DNA from: CAZMNY01 sp964567745
Lineage (GTDB): Bacteria; Planctomycetota; Planctomycetia; Pirellulales; Pirellulaceae
Length of the DNA: 64,000 bases
Reading direction: 5' to 3'
Assembly: GCA_964567745.1 (NCBI GenBank)
Contig: CAZMNY010000037.1
Coordinates: 1 to 64,000, forward strand
The notes under the pieces are model-generated. The model had not been told where the DNA came from, searched no databases, and saw only the letters and a program-made list of their open reading frames with translations. Shown here in pieces: positions 8,484-16,844 of the stretch (the stretch's first letter is position 1; every line of letters starts with the position of its first letter). The translations under genes and the position numbers were made by a program.

Positions 8484-11400
8484 TGCGGAAGAGACTTGGA
8501 CGTCCGTCTTGCACAACGATGCTTGTCACATCGATATGCGCCGCCTTGTTCATGGTCACTTTGCCGGCGGTGGGTCGAGCTGAGGATGGCGATTCGATCC
8601 GCAGGAAGCAATTGGCCCAACAGAGGGCGCGCGCGATGACCGCCGATCTCGTTGCAGGCGTGCTCGATATTCAAATCGAGCAACTGAAAGAAAATGGGCT
8701 TCAAGATTTGCCCATCTATCGAGAAGTCGTTGGGATGCGAGCCAACTTGGACAACCTCGTCCAAACAGAAATGCAAGAAGTGGTCGGGCTGTTTGTGCAA
8801 GCACAATCGGGCGATCGAGCTCAAAGGCTCAAGAGCTACCAACTTGCTCGCGGCAAAGTGCGCGAGATTGTCGTTACGCTAATGGCTGAAAGACGCAAAC
8901 TCAGACGGCGATTGAAAGCGGCTCGGCTAACCGCTCAGGCCAGAGAGATTATTCGGCGCCAGACCGAGCTGTTGGAAACCACAGTCGATCTGCCGCAACG
9001 CAAGATCAGCGAGAGAGAAAGACGAGCTCTCGATGCGGTGGAAGACCAGGGAGATGTCGCCGCCTTCTATTTCGAACTTGTTGAATCGCTGACGGACGTT
9101 GCGACTTGGGACGGTCCGCTGTCAGAAGCCGCCTCGATGGGCATCGCGTTGCTTCGCACCGCTAACGTTAAAGGCGAACTCAAGTCGGCGAACGACAATC
9201 TCCGCTCCGGTCGATTTGCGGATTCCGAAGGCAACCAAAAGAACGTCTTGAAAGGCGTCCGAGCTCTATTGGAATTACTTGAACGCGCTCAAGGTCGCAT
9301 CAGTCGGGATCGAGAACAAGCGATTGCGAAAGTTCGCGAATTGCTCGATCGCGAAGAAGAACTTCGCGAGGAGACTCGAAAGGAAGATCTGACTTCCGAG
9401 CAAGTCGATGCGCTTGTTGAGCAGCAGACCGAGTTGCACAAGGAGATTGGCCAGCTAGCCGAATCGCTGGAAGACGCGCCGACCGCGCAAGCTCTGCTCG
9501 AAGAAGCCAAGGCCTCCGCGCTGCAGGCAGCTGATGACTTGTTTGAAAACAAACGTGATCAGGCAGAAGATGAACAAACTCAAGTCATCGGCAGCCTCGC
9601 TCAGCTTGAAACGGAGTTAGAGCAAGCGATCGATGAGAGCTTTTCGGATAAGAGTGCTGCGGAGCTTGCGACCGAGGTGAAAGCGCTGGAGAAGATTCAG
9701 GACCAGTTGGCCAAGGCTGCCGTGACCCAGTCGAAAGCCGAGCAAGCTCGGAAGGACTCGCCCGAAGCGGCGGCGAAGTCGGAGCAGAGCATCGCGGAGC
9801 AACTTGAAAAGGCGGCGCAAGGCGAACCGCTTCCCAAGGCGATTCAGCACCAAACCAATGAAGCGGCTCGAGCGGCCAAGCAAGCCGAAGAGGCGCTGCA
9901 AGAGGCGGCTAAGAAGGAAGCAAAGAGCGAAGCCAAGGAAGAGGCCGAAGCCAAAGTTGATCAAACGAGTCAGCAGATTCAGCGAGCTCAAGCGGAGGTC
10001 GCCGCGCGACTCGCCGACACCAAGCGGCGACAGTTGGCCGTCGAGCTGGGCGAACTCGCTCGGGCTGCGGAGTCGCTTGAGCGAGGTGCCGCCGCGATGC
10101 GAAATGTGGCCGAGCAATCGCAAGAGGCCGCTGAGAATGAAGGCCTGGAAGCGGATGACGCAAAGGCGATGGCGGCTGAAACCGAAAAAGTCGTCGACAT
10201 CGCGGAGCAAATTGCCGAAGGCGTTAAACGGTCGTCTCCCGAAGCGGCGAAGGAACTTGGCGATGCGGCAGAGGGCGCCAAAGCGACCAAGGATGCGATT
10301 GCCAAGGCCGAGGCGAAACCGGGCGATCCTTCAAAACCCGAAGCCGCCAAAGCGGCCAAATCCGCGGAACAGACGGCGAGCCAATTAGAGAAAGTCGCGG
10401 CGGACTTGCGAAAACAACAAGGCCGTTCCGCCCTCGATCTGGCCAAGCTGGCCGAAGAGCAGGCGGCTCAAGTTTCACAGGCAAGGCAAGCGACCGAACA
10501 AGCTCTTGAAGGGCTCGACAATTCGAACCGGAAAACGGCGGCGGCCGATTTAGCTGAAGCCTTGAAGGGAGTTCAGAAAGCTCAAGCGGAGCAGTTGAAA
10601 GCCCAAGGGCAACCGCAAGCCGCTGAAGCCAAGTCCAAGACGCAGGAACTCGCGGATCTCAAAGACCTGCAGCGCGAAGCGGAGCAAGCTGCGAGCGATT
10701 ATCGCAAGGGAAAAGAGAACACGCCTCTTCAAGCCGCTCAGGCTCAACAAGCGGTCGCCGACAAAGCGGCAGAGATCGCGAAGAACTCGTCGAACGAAGT
10801 AGCTCAGCCGTTAGCTGACGCCGCGCGTGCGGCGGCCCAGGCGGCCAAGCAAGAGCTGCTGGGCGAACCTCGCGAAGCCGATTCAGCTCGAAAGCAAGCC
10901 AAGGCGGCCATTGAACAAGCGGCCGACGCGGCTGCCGACAAATTGGCGGACGCAATGGCCCAGCCCAAACAAGATCCTGACCTCGAAGCTCAGAACGCTG
11001 TCACGACCGCCGCTGCGGAAGCTGCGGAGCGAGCGAGCCAGGCGCCTATGGCCGCCAATTCGGCGCAGCAGGCCGCACAAGCGTCAAACGAAGCGGTCAA
11101 TGAACTTCAGAATAACGACTCGCAAAAGGTCGCGTCCGCGCAGCAAGCAGCGGCCGAGTCGCTTGAGAGATCGGAAAATGAACTGCGTCGGGCAATCTCT
11201 GAAAACGCGGCTGCTCAGGCAGATTCACTCGCCAAAAAGAGCGAGCAATTTGGACAACTCGCGAAACAGGCGGCTAAACTTGACCCGAGCGCCGCCTCGG
11301 CTTTGGAGCGAGCAAATCAAACGGCGCGCGATGCCCAATCCCAGGCGCAGACACAAGGTTCCGAATCGCCCGCGGGTCAGAACGGCGAGCCCAGTGAACC

Positions 11401-12565
11401 AGGCCAACAACCAGGTCCGGGTTCGGCTGAGCCAGGCGAACCAGCGGCGAATCAACCGCAAGCGGGACAGCCAGCCGGAGAGCAACCGTTCCAAGCCCAA
11501 GAGGATGTCAAGCAGTCGGTAGAGCGAGCTGTGGCCAGTTTGGCTGCGCGGCAGCGACGCATTGAGCGAGATCGGCAAATTGCACAAGCGATTGCCGACT
11601 TGGCCGCCGAACAGCAAGCGGCTCGCGAACAGATTAAAGAGCAGGCCAATCGATTAGGCGAATTGGCGGAGACGAAACCGAAAGCCAACCCGGATGATCC
11701 TCATCCGAACGCCGACGCTCAACGAGCTGCCGCCGAAGCTCTGCAACAGGCGCAGCAAACGTTTGCGGAAGCGCAACGCGCCACAGGGGAAGGCGCCGCG
11801 GAAGTTTCTGGTCAGACGGAAGTTGCCAACGAACCCATCCGCAAAGGCCTTGAATCAGCGTCGCAACTACAGGCCTCGAACCAGCCGCCTGAATCAGACA
11901 TGCCGGCTGGCGGCGAAGCGGCGAATGCGAGTCCTTCCGAGGCGCAGGCGGGCGAGCGGGCGAATCAGCCGCAGGGCCAATCGCCTACTGGCGGCGAGCA
12001 AGCGACTGGCGAACCGATGGTGCCCGCAGATAGCAGCCAGGGCCAACCCGGCGAAGGGCAACCGAGCGAAGGTCAATCGGGTGAGGGACAGCAAGGCGAC
12101 GGCAAGAACGCGACATCGGAACTAGGCTCTGGCCTGGTCCCTAAGTCTCCCGAGATGACCGCCCAGCAAATCGCCGGTGCCAAGGCTTCCGAGTTGCAAG
12201 CAGCCGCGCTCGCTCAGGCAGCCGCAGATCCAATGGCGGGTCAAGATGATGCAAATTCGCAAGGCTCGGAATCGCAGTCGTCGTCAAAATCGAAACAGAA
12301 CGGCGAACAATCGAAGAGCGAATCCTCGAAGAAGCAACAGGGCGATCAGCAATCGGACATGCCAGGCGATACGCCGGCCGAGGGCGATTCGAACGCCGGC
12401 GGCGAAGGAGAAGATTCGAACGTCGAGGACAAGCGATTTGCGGGCGACCCCTGGTTTGCGAAATTGCCCCAGTCTTTGCGAAAGGCCATTCAAGCGCGCG
12501 CTCGCCGAAACGCACCTAAGGGGTACGAGGAACGATTGCGTCGCTATTTCCAAAGTATCGATTAA
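8480..12565 (+). CDS. Giant Ala/Gln/Glu-rich secreted coiled-coil protein
   Basis: The 1361-residue product has an N-terminal signal peptide (TSICAALFMVTLPAVGRA, cleaved near residue 34). About 850 residues of nearly uninterrupted Ala/Glu/Gln/Lys heptad-like sequence follow, typical of a very long coiled coil. Two low-complexity Gly/Pro/Gln/Ser/Glu linkers lie near residues 965-1010 and 1130-1310. The last 45 residues are different and well ordered: DPWFAKLPQSLRKAIQARA, then GYEERLRRYFQ near the end. That C-terminal tag looks like the conserved part. Adjacent ATGs occur at 8480 and 8483; 8480 overlaps the upstream stop. It may be a periplasmic spacer or scaffold for the VWA membrane proteins; this is inferred from position. 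Confidence 0.8.
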   Translation: MMRKRLGRPSCTTMLVTSICAALFMVTLPAVGRAEDGDSIRRKQLAQQRARAMTADLVAGVLDIQIEQLKENGLQDLPIYREVVGMRANLDNLVQTEMQEVVGLFVQAQSGDRAQRLKSYQLARGKVREIVVTLMAERRKLRRRLKAARLTAQAREIIRRQTELLETTVDLPQRKISERERRALDAVEDQGDVAAFYFELVESLTDVATWDGPLSEAASMGIALLRTANVKGELKSANDNLRSGRFADSEGNQKNVLKGVRALLELLERAQGRISRDREQAIAKVRELLDREEELREETRKEDLTSEQVDALVEQQTELHKEIGQLAESLEDAPTAQALLEEAKASALQAADDLFENKRDQAEDEQTQVIGSLAQLETELEQAIDESFSDKSAAELATEVKALEKIQDQLAKAAVTQSKAEQARKDSPEAAAKSEQSIAEQLEKAAQGEPLPKAIQHQTNEAARAAKQAEEALQEAAKKEAKSEAKEEAEAKVDQTSQQIQRAQAEVAARLADTKRRQLAVELGELARAAESLERGAAAMRNVAEQSQEAAENEGLEADDAKAMAAETEKVVDIAEQIAEGVKRSSPEAAKELGDAAEGAKATKDAIAKAEAKPGDPSKPEAAKAAKSAEQTASQLEKVAADLRKQQGRSALDLAKLAEEQAAQVSQARQATEQALEGLDNSNRKTAAADLAEALKGVQKAQAEQLKAQGQPQAAEAKSKTQELADLKDLQREAEQAASDYRKGKENTPLQAAQAQQAVADKAAEIAKNSSNEVAQPLADAARAAAQAAKQELLGEPREADSARKQAKAAIEQAADAAADKLADAMAQPKQDPDLEAQNAVTTAAAEAAERASQAPMAANSAQQAAQASNEAVNELQNNDSQKVASAQQAAAESLERSENELRRAISENAAAQADSLAKKSEQFGQLAKQAAKLDPSAASALERANQTARDAQSQAQTQGSESPAGQNGEPSEPGQQPGPGSAEPGEPAANQPQAGQPAGEQPFQAQEDVKQSVERAVASLAARQRRIERDRQIAQAIADLAAEQQAAREQIKEQANRLGELAETKPKANPDDPHPNADAQRAAAEALQQAQQTFAEAQRATGEGAAEVSGQTEVANEPIRKGLESASQLQASNQPPESDMPAGGEAANASPSEAQAGERANQPQGQSPTGGEQATGEPMVPADSSQGQPGEGQPSEGQSGEGQQGDGKNATSELGSGLVPKSPEMTAQQIAGAKASELQAAALAQAAADPMAGQDDANSQGSESQSSSKSKQNGEQSKSESSKKQQGDQQSDMPGDTPAEGDSNAGGEGEDSNVEDKRFAGDPWFAKLPQSLRKAIQARARRNAPKGYEERLRRYFQSID

Positions 12566-12675
12566 TCAGATTTGAATAGAACTCACCGCGACACCGCCGC
12601 CAAATAGAATTCGGCCGCGCACTCGCAGAACGTCCTGCCTAGTAAATATCACGCCTCAACTGAGCCTGCCCAACA

Positions 12676-13692
12676 ATGACTGACCCCGATGTCGCAGCTG
12701 TCGAGAAATGCCGCCAACAATACGAGACGATTCGAGCCGAGCTGTCGAAGGCCATCGTCGGCCAAGATGAAGTGATTGAGCAGGTCTTAATCGCCATCCT
12801 GGCCGGCGGTCACGCTCTTTTAGAGGGCGTTCCCGGCTTGGCCAAAACACTGATTGTTGGCTCACTCGCCCAATCGTTGCACCTGACATTCAAGCGGATT
12901 CAATTCACGCCCGACTTGATGCCGAGCGACGTGACCGGTGCAGAGGTGATTCAAGAGGACCCGACGACTCGCGAGAGGCGATACCGATTCTTGCCGGGTC
13001 CGATCTTCGCCAATCTTTTGCTGGCGGACGAGATCAATCGAACGCCGCCGAAGACTCAGGCGGCGATGCTCGAAGCGATGCAGGAGCGGCAGATCAGCGT
13101 TGGCGGTGAAGCCCATGCTCTGCCAGCTCCCTTCTTCGTGCTGGCCACGCAAAACCCGCTCGAGCAAGAAGGGACCTACCCGCTTCCGGAGGCCCAGCTC
13201 GACCGTTTTCTTCTCTACATCCGCGTCGGCTACCCGACAGGATCGGAGGAATGGGATATTGCTCGCCGAGTCACTAGCGGCGACATGGGCGACATCACGC
13301 CTTGCATGCACGGTGAGGAGATCATCGAGATGCAAGAACTCGTCAAGCGCATTCCTGTGAGCGACCAAGTGCTCGGCTACGCTTGGGCGCTTGTGCGAGC
13401 CTCTCGGCCTGGCACCGAAGAAGCGCCTGACTTTGTCAACCAATGGGTCAGCTGGGGTGCCGGACCTCGAGGCGTACTGACTCTCGTCGGCTGCGCGAAA
13501 GCCCGAGCCGCGCTACAGGGGCGGTTCCACGCGAGCACCGAAGACGTGCAGGCCGTCGCAAAGCCCGCACTAAGACATCGAATCGCCGCCAACTTCTCAG
13601 CACAAGCGAATGGCGTTGATAGCGAACTGTTGATCGAAAAACTGCTCGAAGTAATTCCCGCCGATCGAGAATACAATCGACCTGCGGCCTAG
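12676..13692 (+). CDS. MoxR-type AAA+ ATPase
   Basis: This 338-residue protein is a MoxR-family AAA+ ATPase. It has Walker A in EGVPGLAKT (near residue 55), the MoxR stretch FTPDLMPSDVTG near residue 78, Walker B LLLADEINRTPPKTQAAML near residue 115, sensor 1 in ATQNPLEQEGTYPLPEAQLD near 157, and a C-terminal lid domain. MoxR ATPases work as chaperones together with DUF58 and VWA proteins. That partner set is encoded immediately on both sides, so a joint complex is likely. It is separated from the upstream gene by 110 bases with no obvious terminator. Length is normal for the family. Confidence 0.95.
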   Translation: MTDPDVAAVEKCRQQYETIRAELSKAIVGQDEVIEQVLIAILAGGHALLEGVPGLAKTLIVGSLAQSLHLTFKRIQFTPDLMPSDVTGAEVIQEDPTTRERRYRFLPGPIFANLLLADEINRTPPKTQAAMLEAMQERQISVGGEAHALPAPFFVLATQNPLEQEGTYPLPEAQLDRFLLYIRVGYPTGSEEWDIARRVTSGDMGDITPCMHGEEIIEMQELVKRIPVSDQVLGYAWALVRASRPGTEEAPDFVNQWVSWGAGPRGVLTLVGCAKARAALQGRFHASTEDVQAVAKPALRHRIAANFSAQANGVDSELLIEKLLEVIPADREYNRPAA

Positions 13693-13787
13693 TGAGTTTA
13701 TTTTCGAGTAAATGGTGAAGGCGAGCAGCCGCAAATGGCGCTCCATCGAATAGAGAAACTCAGACAAAGATTCGGTCAACTGGCGAA

Positions 13788-14693
13788 ATGAAGAGCGCGC
13801 TATCGAAATATCTCGATCCGGAAATCCTGGCCGCGATGGCTCAGCGCCCATTCCGCCCTCAAGGTCTTGTCATCGGAAACTTGGCCGGTGCCCACAAGTC
13901 GCCCCTCTCCGGTTTTGCTGTTGAGTTTGCCGGGCACCGCGAATACGTTCCGGGAGATGATCCCAAGCATATCGACTGGCGAGTTTACTACACGCGCGAA
14001 AAGCTGTTCGTCAAACAGTACGAACTCGAGACCAACTTCGTCTGCCACATGATTCTCGATGTCAGCGCATCGATGAGATATGGTGAAGGCGATCAGCAGA
14101 AAATGCACTACGGTGCCAAGCTGGCGACCGCGATGGCTTACGCCGTTGTCAGACAAAGCGACAAAGTTTCGTTGGCGACGTTCGACAAGACATTACAAGG
14201 TTACGTGCCGCCGGCCAATCATGTCGATCAAGTCATTCGCATGACCGAGCACCTAGACAGCATCAAGCCCGAGGCCGAAACCGATTTGGGCGCTTGCCTC
14301 AACGAGTTGGAAAGCCGCATTGGTCGTCGAGAGATCGTCGTCGTGTTTAGCGATTTCTTCGGCGACCTCGACGCTCTCGAATCGGCGCTGCAGCGGCTGC
14401 GATACCGCAAGCACGAGGTTGTCCTGCTTCAGGTCATGCACCACGACGAGCTGGAATTCAGTTTCGACGGCATGGTCAAATTCGTCGGACTCGAAGTCGA
14501 TCAGTCGCTACTAGCTCAACCCAACGACCTGCGAAACGACTATCTCGCCGCAATGCGAGCCTTCAACGAAGAACTCGACCAAGTCGCTTTGCGCAATCGC
14601 TGCGAGAAAATTCTCATCGACACGAGCCGCAACCCGGGCGAGTTGATGATCGACTACATGAACCGTCGCAGCCGTCTCAATCGCGGGCGCTAA
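13788..14693 (+). CDS. DUF58 domain protein with VWA-type metal site
   Basis: This 301-residue soluble protein shows the DUF58 signature GHREYVPGDDPKHIDWRVYY (residues 46-65) followed by KQYELETNFVCHMILDVSAS, where DVSAS is a DxSxS metal motif. The rest folds as a VWA-like domain (REIVVVFSDFFGDLDALE). It has no membrane helix. DUF58 proteins accompany MoxR ATPases, and this gene directly follows moxR in the same direction (95-base gap), completing the operon. The canonical partnership is known; the target of this complex in planctomycetes is not. Confidence 0.93.
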   Translation: MKSALSKYLDPEILAAMAQRPFRPQGLVIGNLAGAHKSPLSGFAVEFAGHREYVPGDDPKHIDWRVYYTREKLFVKQYELETNFVCHMILDVSASMRYGEGDQQKMHYGAKLATAMAYAVVRQSDKVSLATFDKTLQGYVPPANHVDQVIRMTEHLDSIKPEAETDLGACLNELESRIGRREIVVVFSDFFGDLDALESALQRLRYRKHEVVLLQVMHHDELEFSFDGMVKFVGLEVDQSLLAQPNDLRNDYLAAMRAFNEELDQVALRNRCEKILIDTSRNPGELMIDYMNRRSRLNRGR

Positions 14694-14723
14694 CAGCCGA
14701 ACAGCGAAGAGTGACATCAAGCA

Positions 14724-14768
14724 TTTGTCACTTTGTATTTCTCACTTTGCACTTTGGACTTTGCACTG
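14724..14768. repeat. CACTTT/ACTTTG low-complexity direct repeat
   Basis: Behind the DUF58 gene the sequence repeats variants of CACTTTG about five times, ending in actttgcactttggactttgc. It codes for nothing obvious and lies in the 275-base gap before the next gene. It may be a slippage-prone tract; no regulatory role is visible. Confidence 0.55.
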
Positions 14769-14969
14769 TCCGATGCACGACGCGGTTCCGCCTTGCGTCG
14801 AATTCGAACATGCCTAAGGTTGGTTGCCACGACAACAGTGGGGCGTCCGAGATCAATCCTGCACGAAGTTGACGATTCTGCGTCGACCCACTAAAGTGTG
14901 TTTGGACACCGTAGAGTCAATTATGGGGCTTTACGGGTCGTTTGCTCCACTTTAGATGGAGGTTCGCTG

Positions 14970-16139
14970 GTGCGGTATTCGTTTCGATTGGCGGAATTGC
15001 TCGGACATCAACCCGATCCGCGAAAGCGACCGGGAACCATCAAATCGATTGTTGAGCACACCGGACTCGACCGCCACCAAGTGGCGAATCTTCTTAAGAA
15101 TGAGGTCAAGTACATTCCTTTGCAGGCTCTTTCAAGGCTCTGCGACTACTTGATCGAGCATGGCTACGTCACGGCCGACCAGTTGCCTGGTGTGTTGTTT
15201 GCCGTCGAGCCGGAAAGTTTCTGGGAGTTGCTTGCTCGCCGCCGCCGACTCGAGCTTTGCATTGGCGTGCGTCGTGCAAATCGTGAAGAGTGGGCGGAGG
15301 GGGCGTGGGTGGTCGCGTCCGATTCACTGTTGCTTGGGGCACTGCTCAATGGCGTGTCAACGCTGGGCGGAGCGGCGCAGCATTCCACCGGCGGAGACGC
15401 TGCCAATTCGCAGGAACGTAGGACATCGGCGCCTCATCCCGAGCACATTCGACAGTCGTTGGTGTGGAGCCCAGGGCAGGGGACACCGGAAGAAGTGGCG
15501 AATCGAGCGGACATTGTGTTTGGAAAGTTTGCTCGCTCGCCGCACGACAAGGCGCTGTTGTGTTTGGGAAGCACCAAGAGCAATCCCGTGGTTGAGCTTG
15601 TGTTGGCTGAGTCGTTTGGTTGCCAGCCATTCAAGAGCCAGGACGACGTTGAAAACGCGACAGAACGCTCGTGTCCGATTTGGTTTCGCTATCGAGATGA
15701 GGACCCCAAGCCGCTGTCGTGCGTTGGCGGAGTCACACTGGCTCAGGATACTGGGTCAAGTGAACCGGGGATCTACTATGAAGGGCCCGGCGGCAAGTGG
15801 GATCATGTGCCATGGCAAGATTCGGATCAAGACGCAGCGATGGTGTTTTATATTCACCGCGAGTCGCAGGGTCGACTCGAAATGGCGCTAGGCGGATTCT
15901 CGGGGCGAGCGACGCGGCTGCTCGCTAGGACACTTGCGACAGACGCTCAGTCGTTCTGGCCCCCCGTGTACGTTGGGCAGGGGATCAGCATCGGCGCTTA
16001 TATCGTGCAGTACACTTTCAATTCGATGGACAATCAAGATCGCGACATTCTCGAGACGGAACTGACCGCGACGTCTCGCGTTATTCCCGTCGACGGTGAA
16101 GCGATTCGAAGACGTCTCGAACGAGTTCGAGGTAGTTAG
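14970..16139 (+). CDS. HTH-domain protein with unknown C-terminal domain
   Basis: The GTG at 14970 is preferred because GGAGG lies seven bases upstream; an earlier in-frame start at 14898 has no such site. The 389-residue protein starts with an XRE-like helix-turn-helix: RKRPGTIKSIVEHTGLDRHQ, then VANLLKNEVKYIPLQALSRL. A segment FWELLARRRRLELCIGVRRA follows, and then about 280 residues that I cannot assign (motifs RQSLVWSPGQGTPEEVANRA, ALLCLGSTKSNPVVELVLAE). The last part recalls phosphate- or nucleotide-binding Rossmann-like sensors, so it may be a sensory transcription factor. It stands alone between the operon and purN, which it faces tail to tail 31 bases apart. Confidence 0.7.
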   Translation: MRYSFRLAELLGHQPDPRKRPGTIKSIVEHTGLDRHQVANLLKNEVKYIPLQALSRLCDYLIEHGYVTADQLPGVLFAVEPESFWELLARRRRLELCIGVRRANREEWAEGAWVVASDSLLLGALLNGVSTLGGAAQHSTGGDAANSQERRTSAPHPEHIRQSLVWSPGQGTPEEVANRADIVFGKFARSPHDKALLCLGSTKSNPVVELVLAESFGCQPFKSQDDVENATERSCPIWFRYRDEDPKPLSCVGGVTLAQDTGSSEPGIYYEGPGGKWDHVPWQDSDQDAAMVFYIHRESQGRLEMALGGFSGRATRLLARTLATDAQSFWPPVYVGQGISIGAYIVQYTFNSMDNQDRDILETELTATSRVIPVDGEAIRRRLERVRGS

Positions 16140-16170
16140 TGCAAACGAGCGATTTGCGCCGTTTGTGGAT

Positions 16171-16806
16171 TCACGATTCTCTCGTGATCACACGACGGCC
16201 ATCCATCTGAATTCGGCCATCCGCGAATTGCTGAATCGCCTGCGGGTAGGCGCTGCACTCCGCGTCAAAAACTCGAGCTGCCAAAGTCTCGGGCGTATCG
16301 TCGTTTTGTACATCGACAACACGCTGCAAAATAATGGGACCGTGATCGTATTCATCATCGACGAAGTGGACAGTGCAGCCGCTGATCTTTGCGCCATATT
16401 CTAGAACCGCCGAGTGGACTCGCAGGCCGTAATAGCCTTGCCCGCAGAACGCAGGAATGAGTCCGGGATGAATGTTCATTACTCGATTCTCAAAGTCCTT
16501 CGGAATCAGGACATGCTTGAGGAAGCCCGCCATCACAACCAACTGCACGCCTCGCTGGCGGCAAGGATCAAACACGGCGTTCTGAAACGATGCGACGTCG
16601 ACACAGCTCTTCTTGTCGACGACGACCGTGTCGATTCCCGCCTGCTTAGCGTAGTCTAGTCCTCGAGCCTTGCCGCTGCTGGAAACGACAAGTCGAATAT
16701 CGACGCTCAGCGACCCCGCCTCGATTTGATCGAGCAAATTCTTCAGTGTCGTGCCGCCACCGGAAATAAGCACAGCCACCGGCAGTCGCGTATTGGGATC
16801 AGACAT
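16171..16806 (-). CDS. purN: Phosphoribosylglycinamide formyltransferase
   Basis: PurN transfers a formyl group from 10-formyl-tetrahydrofolate to GAR in purine synthesis in the cytoplasm. The 211-residue sequence has the phosphate-binding ISGGGTTLKNLLD near residue 14, the core VVMAGFLKHV near 91, and the catalytic set Asn/His in MNIHPGLIPAF near 112 plus Asp in HFVDDEYDHGPI near 147. Length fits the family (about 200). It lies 38 bases downstream of ileS on the same strand, so it may be read from the ileS transcript. No strong ribosome-binding site is visible before the ATG. Confidence 0.95.
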   Translation of the reverse strand: MSDPNTRLPVAVLISGGGTTLKNLLDQIEAGSLSVDIRLVVSSSGKARGLDYAKQAGIDTVVVDKKSCVDVASFQNAVFDPCRQRGVQLVVMAGFLKHVLIPKDFENRVMNIHPGLIPAFCGQGYYGLRVHSAVLEYGAKISGCTVHFVDDEYDHGPIILQRVVDVQNDDTPETLAARVFDAECSAYPQAIQQFADGRIQMDGRRVITRES

Positions 16807-16844
16807 AAATTCAGATGCCGTTCTTGCTGTCCAGTCGAGTATTC

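Noticed and set aside
9617..10210. 197-codon minus-strand frame rich in Leu and Arg
   Set aside because: It mirrors the Ala/Glu/Gln coiled-coil codons on the opposite strand; not a real membrane protein.
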